A stretch of DNA of 64,000 nt from Nautilia sp. PV-1 (GTDB lineage Bacteria > Campylobacterota > Campylobacteria > Campylobacterales > Nautiliaceae): NCBI RefSeq assembly GCF_004006315.1, contig NZ_CP026530.1, forward strand, positions 1,292,501 through 1,356,500, in the 5' to 3' direction. Under the pieces are notes generated by a model. The model was not told the origin of the DNA and made no database searches. It saw nothing but the letters and a program-made list of their open reading frames with translations. Shown here piece by piece: positions 1-10,571 of the stretch. Position 1 is the stretch's first letter. The number at the start of each line of letters is the position of its first letter. A program made the translations under genes and the position numbers.

Positions 1-592
1 GATGGTAAGGGATTTTCAAAGCGTTGTGGGATTTGAGGCAAAAGAACAGTTTACAGAAATGGTCGGTTTCCTGCCCGATAACGTTGTGGCATGTGTAGGG
101 GGCGGAAGCAACGCCATGGGAATTTTCAGCGGATTTATAGACGACGAAGTGGAGCTGTATGCGGTAGAGCCTCTTGGCAAAGGAACTAAACTCGGAGAAC
201 ACGCAGCAACTCTTATGTACGGTGACGAGGGAGTGATCCACGGATTTAACACTATAATGCTAAAAGATGAAAACGGAGAGCCTGCCCCTGTTTACTCAAT
301 CGCCAGCGGACTTGATTATCCGGGTGTTGGACCAGAACAGGCGTATCTGAAAGAAAGCGGCAGACTAAATATAGCGGCAATCACCGATGAAGAGACAATA
401 GACGCGTTTTATGCTCTCAGTCAGTATGAGGGAATAATTCCGGCACTTGAAAGCGCTCATGCGGTTGCATTTGCTATGAAACTGGCAAAAGAAAAACCAA
501 ATGACACAATTCTTGTTAATTTATCCGGAAGAGGAGACAAAGACATAGATTACGTGGTTGAAAATTACGGAGTCAGGGAAATTAAACTCTAA
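1..592 (+). CDS. trpB: Tryptophan synthase beta chain, C-terminal part (5' end outside window)
   Basis: This is the last ~196 residues of the PLP enzyme that condenses indole with serine in tryptophan synthesis. The visible part starts at the MVRDFQSV segment, matching the middle of other TrpB proteins, so the true start lies upstream of the window. The PLP phosphate-binding loop [10 protein letters not shown] is at about residues 31-40 of the visible part, followed by the conserved [26 protein letters not shown]-like and [10 protein letters not shown] segments. The end is intact. Its TAA overlaps the stop of the convergent rhomboid gene by a few bases. The family assignment is certain; the operon context cannot be seen. 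Confidence 0.97.
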   Translation, partial: MVRDFQSVVGFEAKEQFTEMVGFLPDNVVACVGGGSNAMGIFSGFIDDEVELYAVEPLGKGTKLGEHAATLMYGDEGVIHGFNTIMLKDENGEPAPVYSIASGLDYPGVGPEQAYLKESGRLNIAAITDEETIDAFYALSQYEGIIPALESAHAVAFAMKLAKEKPNDTILVNLSGRGDKDIDYVVENYGVREIKL

Positions 593-1161
593 CCGTTTTT
601 TTCTTCCGGTTCAATAATATTTTTCTTGACAAAACCTTTAAAAAAAATATAAAAAAGACCTGCGATAAAACCTGCTATTGCCCCGCCTAAATGCCCGAAC
701 CACGCAATATTCATATTAAACATAAATACGGCTCCGTTGTATATAACCGCAAAAATAATAAAATCTTTAAACTCTTTCGTAATTAACGAATAAAACGCAT
801 ACAGCCCGAATATAGCCCCCGAAGCGCCTATTACGTAAACATTCCAGTGGTTTTGAAGATAATAGTAATTAGCCAAATCGGCACCTAATATAGAAACAAG
901 ATAAACTATAAAAAACCAAAACGTATTAGTAACTTTTTCCGTTGCGAACCCTACTTCCAAAAGTGCCAGCATATTCATTGCTATATGCCCCCATCCCCCG
1001 TGAATAAAAGCGTTAGTAATCCATACGACGGGATCGTCCCTGTTTTGTGCAGTCATACCGTAATGAACCATATAATCAGCCGCATAAGAGCCGTTATGTA
1101 TATTGATATACCAAAATACGACAGCATTGATTAAAAAAATTAAAAGAGTCCCCATTTTCAT
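589..1161 (-). CDS. Rhomboid-family intramembrane serine protease
   Basis: This is a multi-pass membrane protease of 190 residues. The catalytic dyad is visible as Ser114 in GASGAIFG and His157 in [10 protein letters not shown]. The oxyanion-side motif [10 protein letters not shown] (His59, Asn63) precedes them. About six hydrophobic segments fit the minimal six-helix rhomboid core, with no extra domain. It lies 14 nt downstream of lepA on the same strand and is probably co-transcribed with it; its stop overlaps that of trpB from the other strand. The substrate is unknown. Confidence 0.92.
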   Translation of the reverse strand: MKMGTLLIFLINAVVFWYINIHNGSYAADYMVHYGMTAQNRDDPVVWITNAFIHGGWGHIAMNMLALLEVGFATEKVTNTFWFFIVYLVSILGADLANYYYLQNHWNVYVIGASGAIFGLYAFYSLITKEFKDFIIFAVIYNGAVFMFNMNIAWFGHLGGAIAGFIAGLFYIFFKGFVKKNIIEPEEKNG

Positions 1162-1175
1162 CCTTAAAAAAAAGA

Positions 1176-2957
1176 TTAATCTATCTTCAGAACGCTTAAA
1201 AACGCCTCCTGAGGAATATTAACCTTTCCGATCGCTTTCATTCTTTTTTTACCTTTTTTCTGCTTTTCAAGAAGTTTTCTTTTTCTGCTTATATCTCCCC
1301 CGTAACATTTGGCGGTTACGTCTTTTCTTAGAGCTTTTACCGTTTCACGGGCGATAATTTTATTGCCTATACTTGCCTGGATTGCAACTTCGAAAAGCTG
1401 TCTTGGAATCAGCTCTTTCATAACCTTGATAAGCTCGCGCCCTCTTCTTTCGGCTTTATCTTTAGGAACGATTACGCTTAAAGCGTCTACAGGCTCTCCA
1501 GCAACCCTGATATCCATTTTTACAAGGTCTCCTTCCCTGTAGCCTATAGGTTCGTAATCGAAACTCGCGTATCCTTTGGTAAGCGTTTTAAGTTTATCGT
1601 AAAAATCCGTAACTATTTCATTCAGAGGTATTTCATATTCTAGCAGCACCCTCTCAGGAGAAAGATAGTCCATTTTTACCTGAACCCCTCTTTTTTCATT
1701 TAAAAACTGAATTAAATTTCCTACAAATTCATTCGGTGTTAAAATGGTGGCTTTTACGTAAGGTTCGTAAATTTTATCTATTTTATTCGGAGCCGGAAGC
1801 TCGCTCGGGTTGCTTATTTCCAGTTCGCTGCCGTCTGTAAGTTTAACTTTATAAGTAACGCTCGGAGCCGTTGCGATAAGTTCTATTCCAAACTCTCTTT
1901 CAAGTCTCTCTTTTACAACCTCCATATGAAGCATACCTAAAAATCCTACCCTGAAACCGAATCCCAAAGCCTGTGAAGTTTCAGGTTCGAACGTAATGGA
2001 AGCGTCGTTTAACTGAAGTTTTTCAAGAGCGTCTCTTAAATCGTCGTATTTATCGGTATCGATTGGATAAATACCTGCAAATACGAAACTTTTTGCCTCT
2101 TCAAACTCGTCCGCAGGTTCCTCTGCCGGATTCTTGGCATCTGTTATGGTATCGCCTACCCTGATATCGGCCACGTTTTTAAGCCCCATTACGACAACGC
2201 CTATTTCACCCGTTTTAATCTCGTCTGTTTTCAGTTTTTTAACGGGATGCGGATAATAAAGATCCAAAACTTTATGTTTTTTACCCGTTCCCATTACTAA
2301 AACTTCCTGGCCTTTTTTAATAGATCCGTCAAACATTCTGACTAAACATACAGCTCCTAAATAATTATCAAACCAGCTGTCGTATATAAGTGCTTTGGCA
2401 GGAGCTTCCGGGTCACCGTTCGGAGCCGGCACCCTTTCTACGATAGCGTCAAGAAGCTCTTCTATTCCTATTCCCGTTTTAGCGCTGACGAGTATTGCGT
2501 CGCTTGCGTCTATTCCTATAGTCTGTTCGATTTCTTCCGCAACTCTCTCAGGCTCTGCGCTTGGAAGGTCGATTTTGTTAATTACAGGAATAATCTCGAG
2601 ATCATTCTCAACGGCCATATAGACATTCGCCAGCGTCTGCGCCTCGACTCCCTGCGTAGCGTCCACCACCAAAAGAGCACCTTCACTGGATTTAAGAGAT
2701 TTGCTCACTTCATAAGAAAAGTCAACATGCCCCGGCGTGTCGATAAGGTTTAGGATATGCCCTTTATATTCAAGCCTTACGCTTTGGGCTTTAATGGTAA
2801 TACCTCTTTCTTTTTCGATATCCATACTGTCAAGCAGCTGGTCTTCTCTTTCTCTTTCGCTCACACCGCCCGTAAACTCTATAAGTCTGTCGGCAAGCGT
2901 ACTTTTGCCGTGGTCGATATGGGCTATGATAGAAAAGTTCCTGATTTTGTCCTGCAT
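1176..2957 (-). CDS. lepA: Elongation factor 4 (LepA), back-translocating ribosomal GTPase
   Basis: This 593-residue translational GTPase has the usual LepA length. The G1 loop AHIDHGKST is at residues 12-20. G2 (ERGITIKAQ), G3 (DTPGH) and G4 (NKIDLP) follow, and the LepA-specific C-terminal domain ends in [16 protein letters not shown] and the [13 protein letters not shown] tail. The ATG is close to the expected N-terminus ([11 protein letters not shown]). It acts on stalled or mistranslocated ribosomes at the membrane or in the cytoplasm. It is the first gene of a short unit with the rhomboid gene. Confidence 0.98.
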   Translation of the reverse strand: MQDKIRNFSIIAHIDHGKSTLADRLIEFTGGVSEREREDQLLDSMDIEKERGITIKAQSVRLEYKGHILNLIDTPGHVDFSYEVSKSLKSSEGALLVVDATQGVEAQTLANVYMAVENDLEIIPVINKIDLPSAEPERVAEEIEQTIGIDASDAILVSAKTGIGIEELLDAIVERVPAPNGDPEAPAKALIYDSWFDNYLGAVCLVRMFDGSIKKGQEVLVMGTGKKHKVLDLYYPHPVKKLKTDEIKTGEIGVVVMGLKNVADIRVGDTITDAKNPAEEPADEFEEAKSFVFAGIYPIDTDKYDDLRDALEKLQLNDASITFEPETSQALGFGFRVGFLGMLHMEVVKERLEREFGIELIATAPSVTYKVKLTDGSELEISNPSELPAPNKIDKIYEPYVKATILTPNEFVGNLIQFLNEKRGVQVKMDYLSPERVLLEYEIPLNEIVTDFYDKLKTLTKGYASFDYEPIGYREGDLVKMDIRVAGEPVDALSVIVPKDKAERRGRELIKVMKELIPRQLFEVAIQASIGNKIIARETVKALRKDVTAKCYGGDISRKRKLLEKQKKGKKRMKAIGKVNIPQEAFLSVLKID

Positions 2958-2986
2958 TCAAAGCCTTTTTTTAATGAAATTATACT

Positions 2987-3559
2987 TTATTTATATAATT
3001 TTGCGTTATGTTTAAGATTTTTGTTGATTATTTCAAGCTTTTTGATTGTTTTTTGATCAAAACCTAGTTTTGAAAGGTCACTGATATATTTTTCACTCAA
3101 AAATACAAAAGATTTTTCAATCTCTCCTATAGGCTTGACGTTATGCGAAGACTTTAATCTTGGAATAAAAGTAAAAGCATGCTGATAAAGTTCAAAAAAA
3201 CCGATAGAATTGACGCTTTTTAGAATTTTTTTTCTCAAATTACTGCTTAAATCCAGATACAGATATCCGTTTTTTGCATCAAGTTCTTTGAGTATTTGAG
3301 ATTTTTCCAGAACATTAAGATACTCTTTTAAAAGGGAAACTGAATAAACTTTTGCACGTCCGCTTTCAAAAAGTTCTGAAAAATTAGCAAATCTTTCATC
3401 CGCAACCGTTTTTCTTAATAAATTTATTAAAGCCTTGGTTTCCTGTTTTGTGCAAACATACCTGTAATATTTGACTGCTTCGTTTTTATTAAGCATAAAG
3501 TCTAAATCTGAAGCAAAAAGAGACAGCGTAACCGCAATAAGAAGAAAAAATTTTGACAT
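2987..3559 (-). CDS. Secreted protein of unknown function
   Basis: I do not recognise this 190-residue protein. It has a clear N-terminal signal peptide (MSKFFLLIAVTLSLFASD) and then a mostly helical, lysine-rich sequence with no obvious catalytic motif or cysteine cluster. A good ribosome binding site (AAGGAAAT) precedes the ATG. It lies upstream of lepA on the same strand with a 29-nt gap. A periplasmic location is inferred from the signal peptide only. Confidence 0.75.
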   Translation of the reverse strand: MSKFFLLIAVTLSLFASDLDFMLNKNEAVKYYRYVCTKQETKALINLLRKTVADERFANFSELFESGRAKVYSVSLLKEYLNVLEKSQILKELDAKNGYLYLDLSSNLRKKILKSVNSIGFFELYQHAFTFIPRLKSSHNVKPIGEIEKSFVFLSEKYISDLSKLGFDQKTIKKLEIINKNLKHNAKLYK

Positions 3560-3623
3560 ATAATTTCCTTTTTGATAATTATATAATATTCATTATGATA
3601 AAATTCGAAAAAAAAGGATTAAA

Positions 3624-3932
3624 ATGGACTTTTTTAAAATAATCCAGACAATTGAAAACGTTCAGCATCCCGCAATCGCTACAAGCCTGGTAAATCTGGG
3701 TATTTTACAGGATATCGACATCGACGGTAATAAAGTAACAGCGACGTTTGCATGGCCTTTTGCAAACATTCCTATAAAAGAGCAGCTTATAAATTCCGTT
3801 AAGCAACCTCTTAATCAGATGGGACTGGATTTTGAATACAGCGAAAGAATTATGGACGAAAGCGAAAAAGAAAAATTCCTTGAACTTGAAAAAAAATACT
3901 GGAAAGGCGGTCCTGCTGCCTGCGGCGCATAA
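3624..3932 (+). CDS. MIP18/DUF59-family Fe-S cluster assembly protein
   Basis: This 102-residue protein has the MIP18 (DUF59) fold pattern: an N-terminal helix with the HPAIATSLVNLGIL segment, then the strand pair IDIDGNKVTATFAWP and the PIKEQLINSVKQPL helix. The family helps load iron-sulfur clusters, often as the N-terminal part or partner of ApbC/Mrp ATPases. Here it stands alone with a cysteine near the C-terminus (PAACGA). It has a strong AAAAGGATTAAAATG start and sits 30 nt before dnaE, so the two are probably co-transcribed. The exact client is unknown. Confidence 0.8.
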   Translation: MDFFKIIQTIENVQHPAIATSLVNLGILQDIDIDGNKVTATFAWPFANIPIKEQLINSVKQPLNQMGLDFEYSERIMDESEKEKFLELEKKYWKGGPAACGA

Positions 3933-3962
3933 TATGCTAAAATTTCATTAAAAAGGACTGTC

Positions 3963-6900
3963 TTGACACCTTTCCATATCCACAGCGATTATTCGCTTCT
4001 TCATTCCACCGTTAAAATAAAAGATCTCGTTAAAAAAGCCAAAGAATACGGCTATAAAGCGCTCGCCATAACGGAACTCGACAATATGTTCAGCGCCATT
4101 GATTTCTATGAAACATGCAGGGCCAGTGAAATAAAACCTATAATCGGAAGCGATGTCAGCATTGTAAGAGACGGAAAAATATCAAGACTGATTCTAATAG
4201 CAAAAAACAAAACCGGATACGACAACCTTATGTATTTAAGCTCCATCTCATATCTTTACAACATGCGCGGAGATAAACCCTATCTGCCGTATGAAGAGAT
4301 TGTGAAAAACAAAGAAGGCCTTTGTTTTATCCTTCCGATGCTTGATTCCGAAATCGGATTTCATTTAAATATTTTTAACGAACAAAACGTATTAAACGGC
4401 GCCGAAGGAATAGAAAAGGCAAAAAAAATCCTTGAAGAATATAAAAAAGATTTAAATGAAATTTACCTTGAAATAACCAGGGACAGCGAAGAAGAAAGAC
4501 TGATTGAAAACGATTTGATCACCCTTTCAAAAGAAACGGACACACCTCTTCTTGCGTCATCAAACATATTTTTCCTTAACAAAATGGATTATATTTACAA
4601 AGACGCCCTTGAGTGTATAGAAAACAACAAAAGATTCGACGATCTGCACAGACGCCCGGTGGTAAAAGAAAATTATTTCAGAAGCGTTGAAGAGTTTGAA
4701 AATATTTTTTCGGATCTTCCCGAAGCAGTTGAAAACACAGATAAACTTGCGGAGTCCATAAACCTTGAAATACCTCTTGGTAACCCGACACCCCCTACTT
4801 TTAAATTTACAAAAGAGTATGCGGCGGCAGAGGGGCTTGATATCGATAACGATGTGGAATATTTCGAATACAAATGTAAAGAAGGGCTTGAAGAAAGACT
4901 GAAACACATCCCAGAAAATCTGCATGAAGAATACAGAAAAAGACTCGATTACGAAATAGACATTATCAAAAGAATGAAATTCCCTGGATACATGCTCATA
5001 GTGTGGGATTTTGTAAGAGAAGCCAAAAAAAGAAAAATTCCCGTAGGTCCCGGAAGGGGAAGTGCGGCCGGTGCGCTTGTGGCGTATTCTTTACAGATTA
5101 CTAATATCGACCCGTTAAGATACGGACTTCTTTTTGAGAGATTTTTGAATCCTGAGAGGGTGAGTATGCCCGATATCGATATGGACTTCTGTCAGGAAAG
5201 ACGGGGGGAAATTATCGAATACGTCCGTGAAAAATACGGAAAGGTAAACGTTGCACAGGTTATTACGTTCGGTTCCCTGCTTGCTAAGGGTGTATTAAGG
5301 GATGTGGCGAGAATATTTGAAATAGACTATTCCGAAGCCGACAGGTTTGTAAAGCTTATACCTGACCAGCTGGGAATAACGCTTCAAAAAGCAAAAGAAC
5401 TCGAGCCCAAAATAGTTGAAATCACGGAAGAAGACCCTCTGTACAACCGTCTGTATTCATTCGGAGAGCATTTAGAAGGCCTTAAAAGAAACACCGGAAT
5501 GCATGCCGCTGGTGTGGTTATAAGCGACGAGGAGCTGTGGAAAAAATCGCCTCTTTACAAACAGGATGAACACGACGATACGATTGTTACGCAGTATTCG
5601 CTAAACTACCTCGAACCTGTTGATTTGATTAAATTCGACTTTTTGGGTCTTAAAACGCTGACGGTAATAGACAGGGCCGTAAAAAACGTTAAAAACAACA
5701 AAAACGAAGACATAAATATAGATTTGCTTACGTTAGACGATCCGAAAGTGTTTGAACTTATACAGTCAGGCCATACGCTGGGACTGTTCCAGATAGAATC
5801 AGACGGTATGCAGGATCTAGCCAAAAGGCTAAAACCTACGAACTTCGAAGACATAATCGCTATGCTGGCCCTCTACCGCCCTGGACCGATGGACAGCGGA
5901 ATGCTTGACGACTACATAGACAGAAAGCACGGCAGAAAACCTATAAGCTACTTTTTTGACGAATTTGAAGAAGCCCTGAAACCGATATTAGAACCGACAT
6001 ACGGAGTTATCGTTTATCAGGAACAGGTTATGCAGATAGTTCAGGCGATAGGCGGATTCAGTCTCGGTGAATCAGATATTATCAGAAGGGCGATGGGTAA
6101 AAAGAAATTCGATTTAATGAAAAAATACGCCGAAGAATTCGCCCAGAGGGCCCAAAAAAGAGGCTTTTCTTATGATAACGCCAAATCGCTTTTCGAATTA
6201 ATCGAAAAATTCGCAGGCTACGGATTTAATAAATCGCACTCCGCCGCATATGCAATGATTACATATCAGACCGCATACCTCAAAACATATTATCCGACTG
6301 AATTTTTATCCGCACTTCTTACTTTCGAAGCTGAAAACACTGATAAAATAGCCAAATACATTGAAGAAGCTAAAGTTCTGGGAATCGAAGTCCTGCCTCC
6401 GAACGTCAATAAATCAAATGCAGAATTTACACCTATTGACGACAAAATTCTCTTCGGACTCAGTGCCATTAAAGGAGTCGGAAGCAAAGCGATTGAGAGC
6501 ATTGTAGCCAACAGACCTTATGAAAGCATCGAAGATTTTATTCTTAAAGTCGATACGAGCAAAGTTAATAAAAAAGTACTCGAACAGCTGATAAAAGCCG
6601 GGGCAATGGATGATTTCGATTTAAGCAGAAAAGCAATGCTCAGCCGTGTTGAAGAAATGCTTGAATTCAAAAAACGTATAGAAGAAAAGAAAAACGCAAT
6701 CAACCACGAATTTTCACTTTTTGCAGATATGGAGGAAAATGAAGAAATCGACGAACATCTGGACATTCCAAATACCGTTGAATTTGACATTAAAACGCTT
6801 CTTGAATATGAATATCAGACACTCGGATTTTACGTATCAGCCCATCCGTTAGATCCGTATAAAGACAAAATGCAGGGTATAAACTACAACCTATCAAGCG

Positions 6901-7361
6901 AAATAGAAGAGATAATTTCCCAGGAAGCGCTGTTTGTAGGAAAAATAGACGCAATGAAAGTGAGAATTTCCAAAAAAGGAAACAAATTTGCAATTGCAAC
7001 CCTTATGGATTTTCACGGCAAGCTTGATGTAATGATATTTGAGAGGGATCTGGAAAAACTAAACGAATTTAACCTCGACGAACCAATTGCCATAAAAGCA
7101 CAGGTGGACAAAGTCGGAGAATTTTTAAGAATTACATGCCGTAAACTTATGAGTCTGGAAGAAGCCAAAGAGGAAAAAGGCGCCGTTAAAGATGAAATTA
7201 CCGTAATTCAAAGACAAATAGGCGAAAACTATGAAGAAGATTTGCTGAAAATCTACTCCGAACTGACCAAAAATCCGGGAAATAAAAGAGCGGTTTTACT
7301 TTTAACCACGCCATTCGGATTCAGCTTAAGGATTAATACGAATATAAGGACATCTTTATAA
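3963..7361 (+). CDS. dnaE: DNA polymerase III alpha subunit
   Basis: This is the replicative polymerase catalytic subunit, 1132 residues, with a TTG start preceded by AAAAAGGAC. The N-terminal PHP domain begins TPFHIHSDYSLL, but its second motif reads AITELDN rather than a metal-binding TDHGN, so it is probably not an active nuclease. The polymerase catalytic aspartates are Asp404 and Asp406 in MPDIDMDF; GPGRGSAAGALVAY and ALYRPGPMDSG are also present. The helix-hairpin-helix and OB-fold regions (VGKIDAMKVRISKKG) follow. The 3' end overlaps the convergent DUF3137 gene by 6 nt. Confidence 0.98.
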   Translation: MTPFHIHSDYSLLHSTVKIKDLVKKAKEYGYKALAITELDNMFSAIDFYETCRASEIKPIIGSDVSIVRDGKISRLILIAKNKTGYDNLMYLSSISYLYNMRGDKPYLPYEEIVKNKEGLCFILPMLDSEIGFHLNIFNEQNVLNGAEGIEKAKKILEEYKKDLNEIYLEITRDSEEERLIENDLITLSKETDTPLLASSNIFFLNKMDYIYKDALECIENNKRFDDLHRRPVVKENYFRSVEEFENIFSDLPEAVENTDKLAESINLEIPLGNPTPPTFKFTKEYAAAEGLDIDNDVEYFEYKCKEGLEERLKHIPENLHEEYRKRLDYEIDIIKRMKFPGYMLIVWDFVREAKKRKIPVGPGRGSAAGALVAYSLQITNIDPLRYGLLFERFLNPERVSMPDIDMDFCQERRGEIIEYVREKYGKVNVAQVITFGSLLAKGVLRDVARIFEIDYSEADRFVKLIPDQLGITLQKAKELEPKIVEITEEDPLYNRLYSFGEHLEGLKRNTGMHAAGVVISDEELWKKSPLYKQDEHDDTIVTQYSLNYLEPVDLIKFDFLGLKTLTVIDRAVKNVKNNKNEDINIDLLTLDDPKVFELIQSGHTLGLFQIESDGMQDLAKRLKPTNFEDIIAMLALYRPGPMDSGMLDDYIDRKHGRKPISYFFDEFEEALKPILEPTYGVIVYQEQVMQIVQAIGGFSLGESDIIRRAMGKKKFDLMKKYAEEFAQRAQKRGFSYDNAKSLFELIEKFAGYGFNKSHSAAYAMITYQTAYLKTYYPTEFLSALLTFEAENTDKIAKYIEEAKVLGIEVLPPNVNKSNAEFTPIDDKILFGLSAIKGVGSKAIESIVANRPYESIEDFILKVDTSKVNKKVLEQLIKAGAMDDFDLSRKAMLSRVEEMLEFKKRIEEKKNAINHEFSLFADMEENEEIDEHLDIPNTVEFDIKTLLEYEYQTLGFYVSAHPLDPYKDKMQGINYNLSSEIEEIISQEALFVGKIDAMKVRISKKGNKFAIATLMDFHGKLDVMIFERDLEKLNEFNLDEPIAIKAQVDKVGEFLRITCRKLMSLEEAKEEKGAVKDEITVIQRQIGENYEEDLLKIYSELTKNPGNKRAVLLLTTPFGFSLRINTNIRTSL

Positions 7362-8294
7362 ATTTTTCCAAATTTTTCTTTCCAGTGAAAGCATTTCAAC
7401 AAGCTTCGCAATATAATAAAAGCTTTTAAGCATATTCTCCACATATCCGTAATCACTCAGCGATTTAAAAACGGGAGGTTCAAAATTATTATTTCCGCTT
7501 ATTGCCACAAACATCATATTATGTCTAAATGAAAGATAAATTGGCCTATTTACGGCTTTTTTAAATTTAAGAATTTTTTCCATAAGCGAAGTGCTCAGCA
7601 CATACCTAGCTAAAATCTGATCGTTTGAATATACTTTAAATTCTTTTTCAAATTCCGGGCTGTCCATTTTGACAAATTCAAGACCGTTGGAATTAAACTT
7701 TTGAAAAGTATTTGCGACAGATCCCAAAAATCTTTCGCTGTAATCAGGATAAACAAGTACTATACCTTTAAAAGACTTGTTAAATTCACTCAAAAAAAAC
7801 GTTCCTTTAAAAATCGTATGCCACTGTGTTCTTCCTTTGGAATCTGTCGTTTTATATTCAGTGTGTATATCGGAAAACTCAAATGCCACGTTTTTTAAGC
7901 TGCCTTTTACATAGTCTTCGCCTTCATATTTATCGTAAGGAATTAAAAAAAGTCCGCTTAAATCATATTTTACGCTGTTTATTTTATCTTCCGGAAAATA
8001 TTTGAAATTATCACCGAACAAAGACACCAGGGAATAAACAACTTTTTCTTTAAATTCCCGCCTGTAATTTTTAATTATCAGATAATACAAAACGGCAAAA
8101 ACACCGGCTTCAACCGCTACCAGCTGAATAATACCGACAAAATCCGGTTTAAGATAATAAATCAACACAAACAAAACCGCCGTTAATACAAACAAAAGAA
8201 TTTTTAAAATTAAAACAATACTTTTTCTTTTTTTATCAAGTTCTTGAATATACGGATTTTTATAATATTCTTCTATTAAACCTGATAGTGTCAT
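7356..8294 (-). CDS. DUF3137-family membrane protein
   Basis: This 312-residue protein has two transmembrane segments near the N-terminus (about residues 27-48 and 55-72) followed by a soluble domain of the DUF3137 type (FEFSDIHTEYKTTDSKGR; KGTFFLSEFNKSFKG). The ATG overlaps the LemA stop (ATGA), so translation is coupled. LemA plus DUF3137 is a frequently seen pair of unknown role at the cell envelope. No enzymatic motif is visible. Confidence 0.82.
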   Translation of the reverse strand: MTLSGLIEEYYKNPYIQELDKKRKSIVLILKILLFVLTAVLFVLIYYLKPDFVGIIQLVAVEAGVFAVLYYLIIKNYRREFKEKVVYSLVSLFGDNFKYFPEDKINSVKYDLSGLFLIPYDKYEGEDYVKGSLKNVAFEFSDIHTEYKTTDSKGRTQWHTIFKGTFFLSEFNKSFKGIVLVYPDYSERFLGSVANTFQKFNSNGLEFVKMDSPEFEKEFKVYSNDQILARYVLSTSLMEKILKFKKAVNRPIYLSFRHNMMFVAISGNNNFEPPVFKSLSDYGYVENMLKSFYYIAKLVEMLSLERKIWKNL

Positions 8295-8845
8295 TTATTA
8301 AAAAGATCGCCTACGTTGATGTTTTTTCTTTCTTCATCACTTATTTCAAACACGCTCTTTCTTTTGTATCCCATTATTTTAGCTATAAAATTAGTCGGAA
8401 TCATTTCTATTGCGTTGTTGTAATCAGTAACAGCCTGGTTGTAAGCCCTTCTTGCTGCGCTTATCTGTTCTTCTATTTCGGCTAATGTCATCTGCAGATG
8501 CATTACGTTTTCATTGGCTTTAAGTTCGGGATAATTTTCAACGTTTATCAAAATTTTACCGAGCATTGAAGAAATCTTGTTTTCATAATTCATACGTTCG
8601 TTTTCATCCGTAGCGTTTATTGCTTTGCTTCTGAGTTCTGTTATTTTTTCCAATACCTCTTTTTCGTGTTTCATATACGCTTTTACGCTTTCTACCAGAT
8701 TAGGAATCAGATCCCTTCTTTTTTTTAGCAAAGCGTCAATACTTCCGTATATATTTTCGACCTGGTTTTTCTTTGAAATTAAAGAGTTATACAGTAAAAC
8801 AGCTGCGACTATTATAACCCCTACAACGATATATCCGATATTCAT
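8291..8845 (-). CDS. lemA: LemA family protein
   Basis: This 184-residue protein has an N-terminal membrane anchor (MNIGYIVVGVIIVAAVLL) and the coiled-coil LemA core: KKNQVENIYGSIDALLKKRR, DLIPNLVESVKAYMKHE, then ARRAYNQAVTDYNNAIEMIP. I chose the ATG at 8845 rather than the in-frame one two codons upstream. The upstream ATG has its purine-rich ribosome binding site directly abutting, while the chosen one has AAGGA five bases away. The preceding gene's TGA lies just before it. The function of LemA is not established; here it is coupled to DUF3137 and a c-di-GMP protein. Confidence 0.9.
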   Translation of the reverse strand: MNIGYIVVGVIIVAAVLLYNSLISKKNQVENIYGSIDALLKKRRDLIPNLVESVKAYMKHEKEVLEKITELRSKAINATDENERMNYENKISSMLGKILINVENYPELKANENVMHLQMTLAEIEEQISAARRAYNQAVTDYNNAIEMIPTNFIAKIMGYKRKSVFEISDEERKNINVGDLFNK

Positions 8846-8847
8846 AA

Positions 8848-10506
8848 TCATCCTTTTACAATTTCCGGAGAAGGTTTGCCAAAATAAAATCCCTGGAAAT
8901 AATCAATGCCCAGATTTTTTATGGCATCAAACACTTCTTTGCAGCATACGAATTCCGCAACCGTTTTTGCACCTATTTTACTAGCAAAATTTATTATCGT
9001 TTCAACAACTATTAAATTCTTTTTTTGTTTATATACTTCTTTAATCAAAGAACCGTCTAATTTTATACAGTCAATGTTCAGTGAAAAAATATGTTTAAAA
9101 TTTGAATAACCGCTGCCGAAATCATCAATTGCTACTGTTGCTCCTAACGCTTTTACTTTATCGATAAATTTTTTTACTATGTCATAATTTTCTATACCTT
9201 CGGTTTCCAAAATTTCAAAACCGATTTTTTCTCCCGTTCCCGTTTTTTTTATCGTATTTATAATATATTCCACCAATTCGGGATTATTGATATCATCAAT
9301 CGATATATTTATATTAAAACTTTTATCTATACTCGCAAAACTGTTGCAGGCACACCTGACAACCTGTCTTGTAATCTGCGTATACAGTTTCGTGGTTTTT
9401 GCAATCGGCAAAAACTCTCCCGGCAAAATAATATTTCCTTTCTCGTCTCTCATTCTGACGAGTACTTCATATTTTACAATTTCTCCGTCTTTATTAAATA
9501 TAGGCTGATAATAACAGAGTATTCCGTTATTTTGCAAAGCTTTATGAATCGCAACGGTCATTTCGAGATTTTTTTTATATTTTTCTTCTATTTTCAGGGA
9601 CTCATCATAAATCTGATAAGGGATTTTTTTTCTTTTGGCTTCCCTTACCGCTATATCTGCGTGAGTAAGAAGCTTGTGTTTATTGATTGCCGCACCTGCT
9701 CTGATATGTATATGAAACGGTTCGTTGTCTGCAAGAAATTCCATTTTTTCTATTTTATCTATTATTTTTTCTATAAATAATTTTAAATCTTTATAAGTAA
9801 TACTGCTGTCAAATAGTATTGCGAATTCATCACCTCCGATTCTGTAAGGATGTGTGTTTTCATTTTTCAGCTCTTCAGCAAACTTAATTAAAAGCTTATC
9901 ACCGATTGCCGAACCGAAAAGATCGTTTATCTGTCCGAATTTATCAATATTAAAAATCACACATGAATGAAGACGGTCCATTTTATTCATATCTGAAATC
10001 ATTTTCTGTCTGTTAGGAAGACCTGTGAGTTTATCGTAGTAAGCTATAGTGTATATTTCCTCTTCTTTGGCTTTAAGTTCGCTTAAATCTATTATTGCAG
10101 AAATTCTGATTTTTTTGCCGTTAATCAATATGTCCCTGCCTCTGAGCATGGCGGGAAATTTAGTGCCGTCTTTTTTTACCATATAGGCTTCATAAGGAGA
10201 CTGGTCTTTTATTTTAATTCTGTTTTTCACAAGTTCTTTTGAGTCGTCGGCGACAAACTCAAAAGCAAATTTGCCTATCATCTCCTCCGGCGTGTATCCG
10301 AAAATATAACTGGCTGACTTATTGGCTCTTATGCATTTTTTATTCTCGTCAAAGACTATAAGACCTTCTATTGTTGAATTTATAATTTGATCGAGAAAAT
10401 TAATAATCTGCTCTTCGCTGTTAAATGAATTATTTAGATTATTAATAATTCCGGAATCTAACAATGATTGAAGCATTTTGTCCAGTTTATATTCAAAGTG
10501 TTCCAT
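8848..10506 (-). CDS. PAS-GGDEF-EAL cyclic-di-GMP signalling protein
   Basis: This 552-residue cytoplasmic protein has a PAS sensor (about residues 35-150), a GGDEF domain with the intact RIGGDEFAILF signature, and an EAL phosphodiesterase domain (about 320-550). The EAL signature reads YEVLVR, a common conservative change. Other active-site segments are present: NISIDDINN, FEILETEG, IDDFGSGYSNF, KLDGSLIK and YFQGFYFG. No RxxD inhibitory site precedes GGDEF. It may synthesise and degrade c-di-GMP or use GGDEF as a GTP-sensing regulator. It starts the unit that continues into LemA and DUF3137. Confidence 0.93.
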   Translation of the reverse strand: MEHFEYKLDKMLQSLLDSGIINNLNNSFNSEEQIINFLDQIINSTIEGLIVFDENKKCIRANKSASYIFGYTPEEMIGKFAFEFVADDSKELVKNRIKIKDQSPYEAYMVKKDGTKFPAMLRGRDILINGKKIRISAIIDLSELKAKEEEIYTIAYYDKLTGLPNRQKMISDMNKMDRLHSCVIFNIDKFGQINDLFGSAIGDKLLIKFAEELKNENTHPYRIGGDEFAILFDSSITYKDLKLFIEKIIDKIEKMEFLADNEPFHIHIRAGAAINKHKLLTHADIAVREAKRKKIPYQIYDESLKIEEKYKKNLEMTVAIHKALQNNGILCYYQPIFNKDGEIVKYEVLVRMRDEKGNIILPGEFLPIAKTTKLYTQITRQVVRCACNSFASIDKSFNINISIDDINNPELVEYIINTIKKTGTGEKIGFEILETEGIENYDIVKKFIDKVKALGATVAIDDFGSGYSNFKHIFSLNIDCIKLDGSLIKEVYKQKKNLIVVETIINFASKIGAKTVAEFVCCKEVFDAIKNLGIDYFQGFYFGKPSPEIVKG

Positions 10507-10571
10507 AAGCCGCTACTTTTTTAATTTTATATTAATATTATAACATAATAAAAAAAGAAAAAATTTAAATA

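Noticed and set aside
4560-4925. 121-codon antisense frame within dnaE
   Set aside because: It is antisense to conserved dnaE coding sequence, is Phe/Ile rich as expected for a shadow frame, and lacks a start signal.
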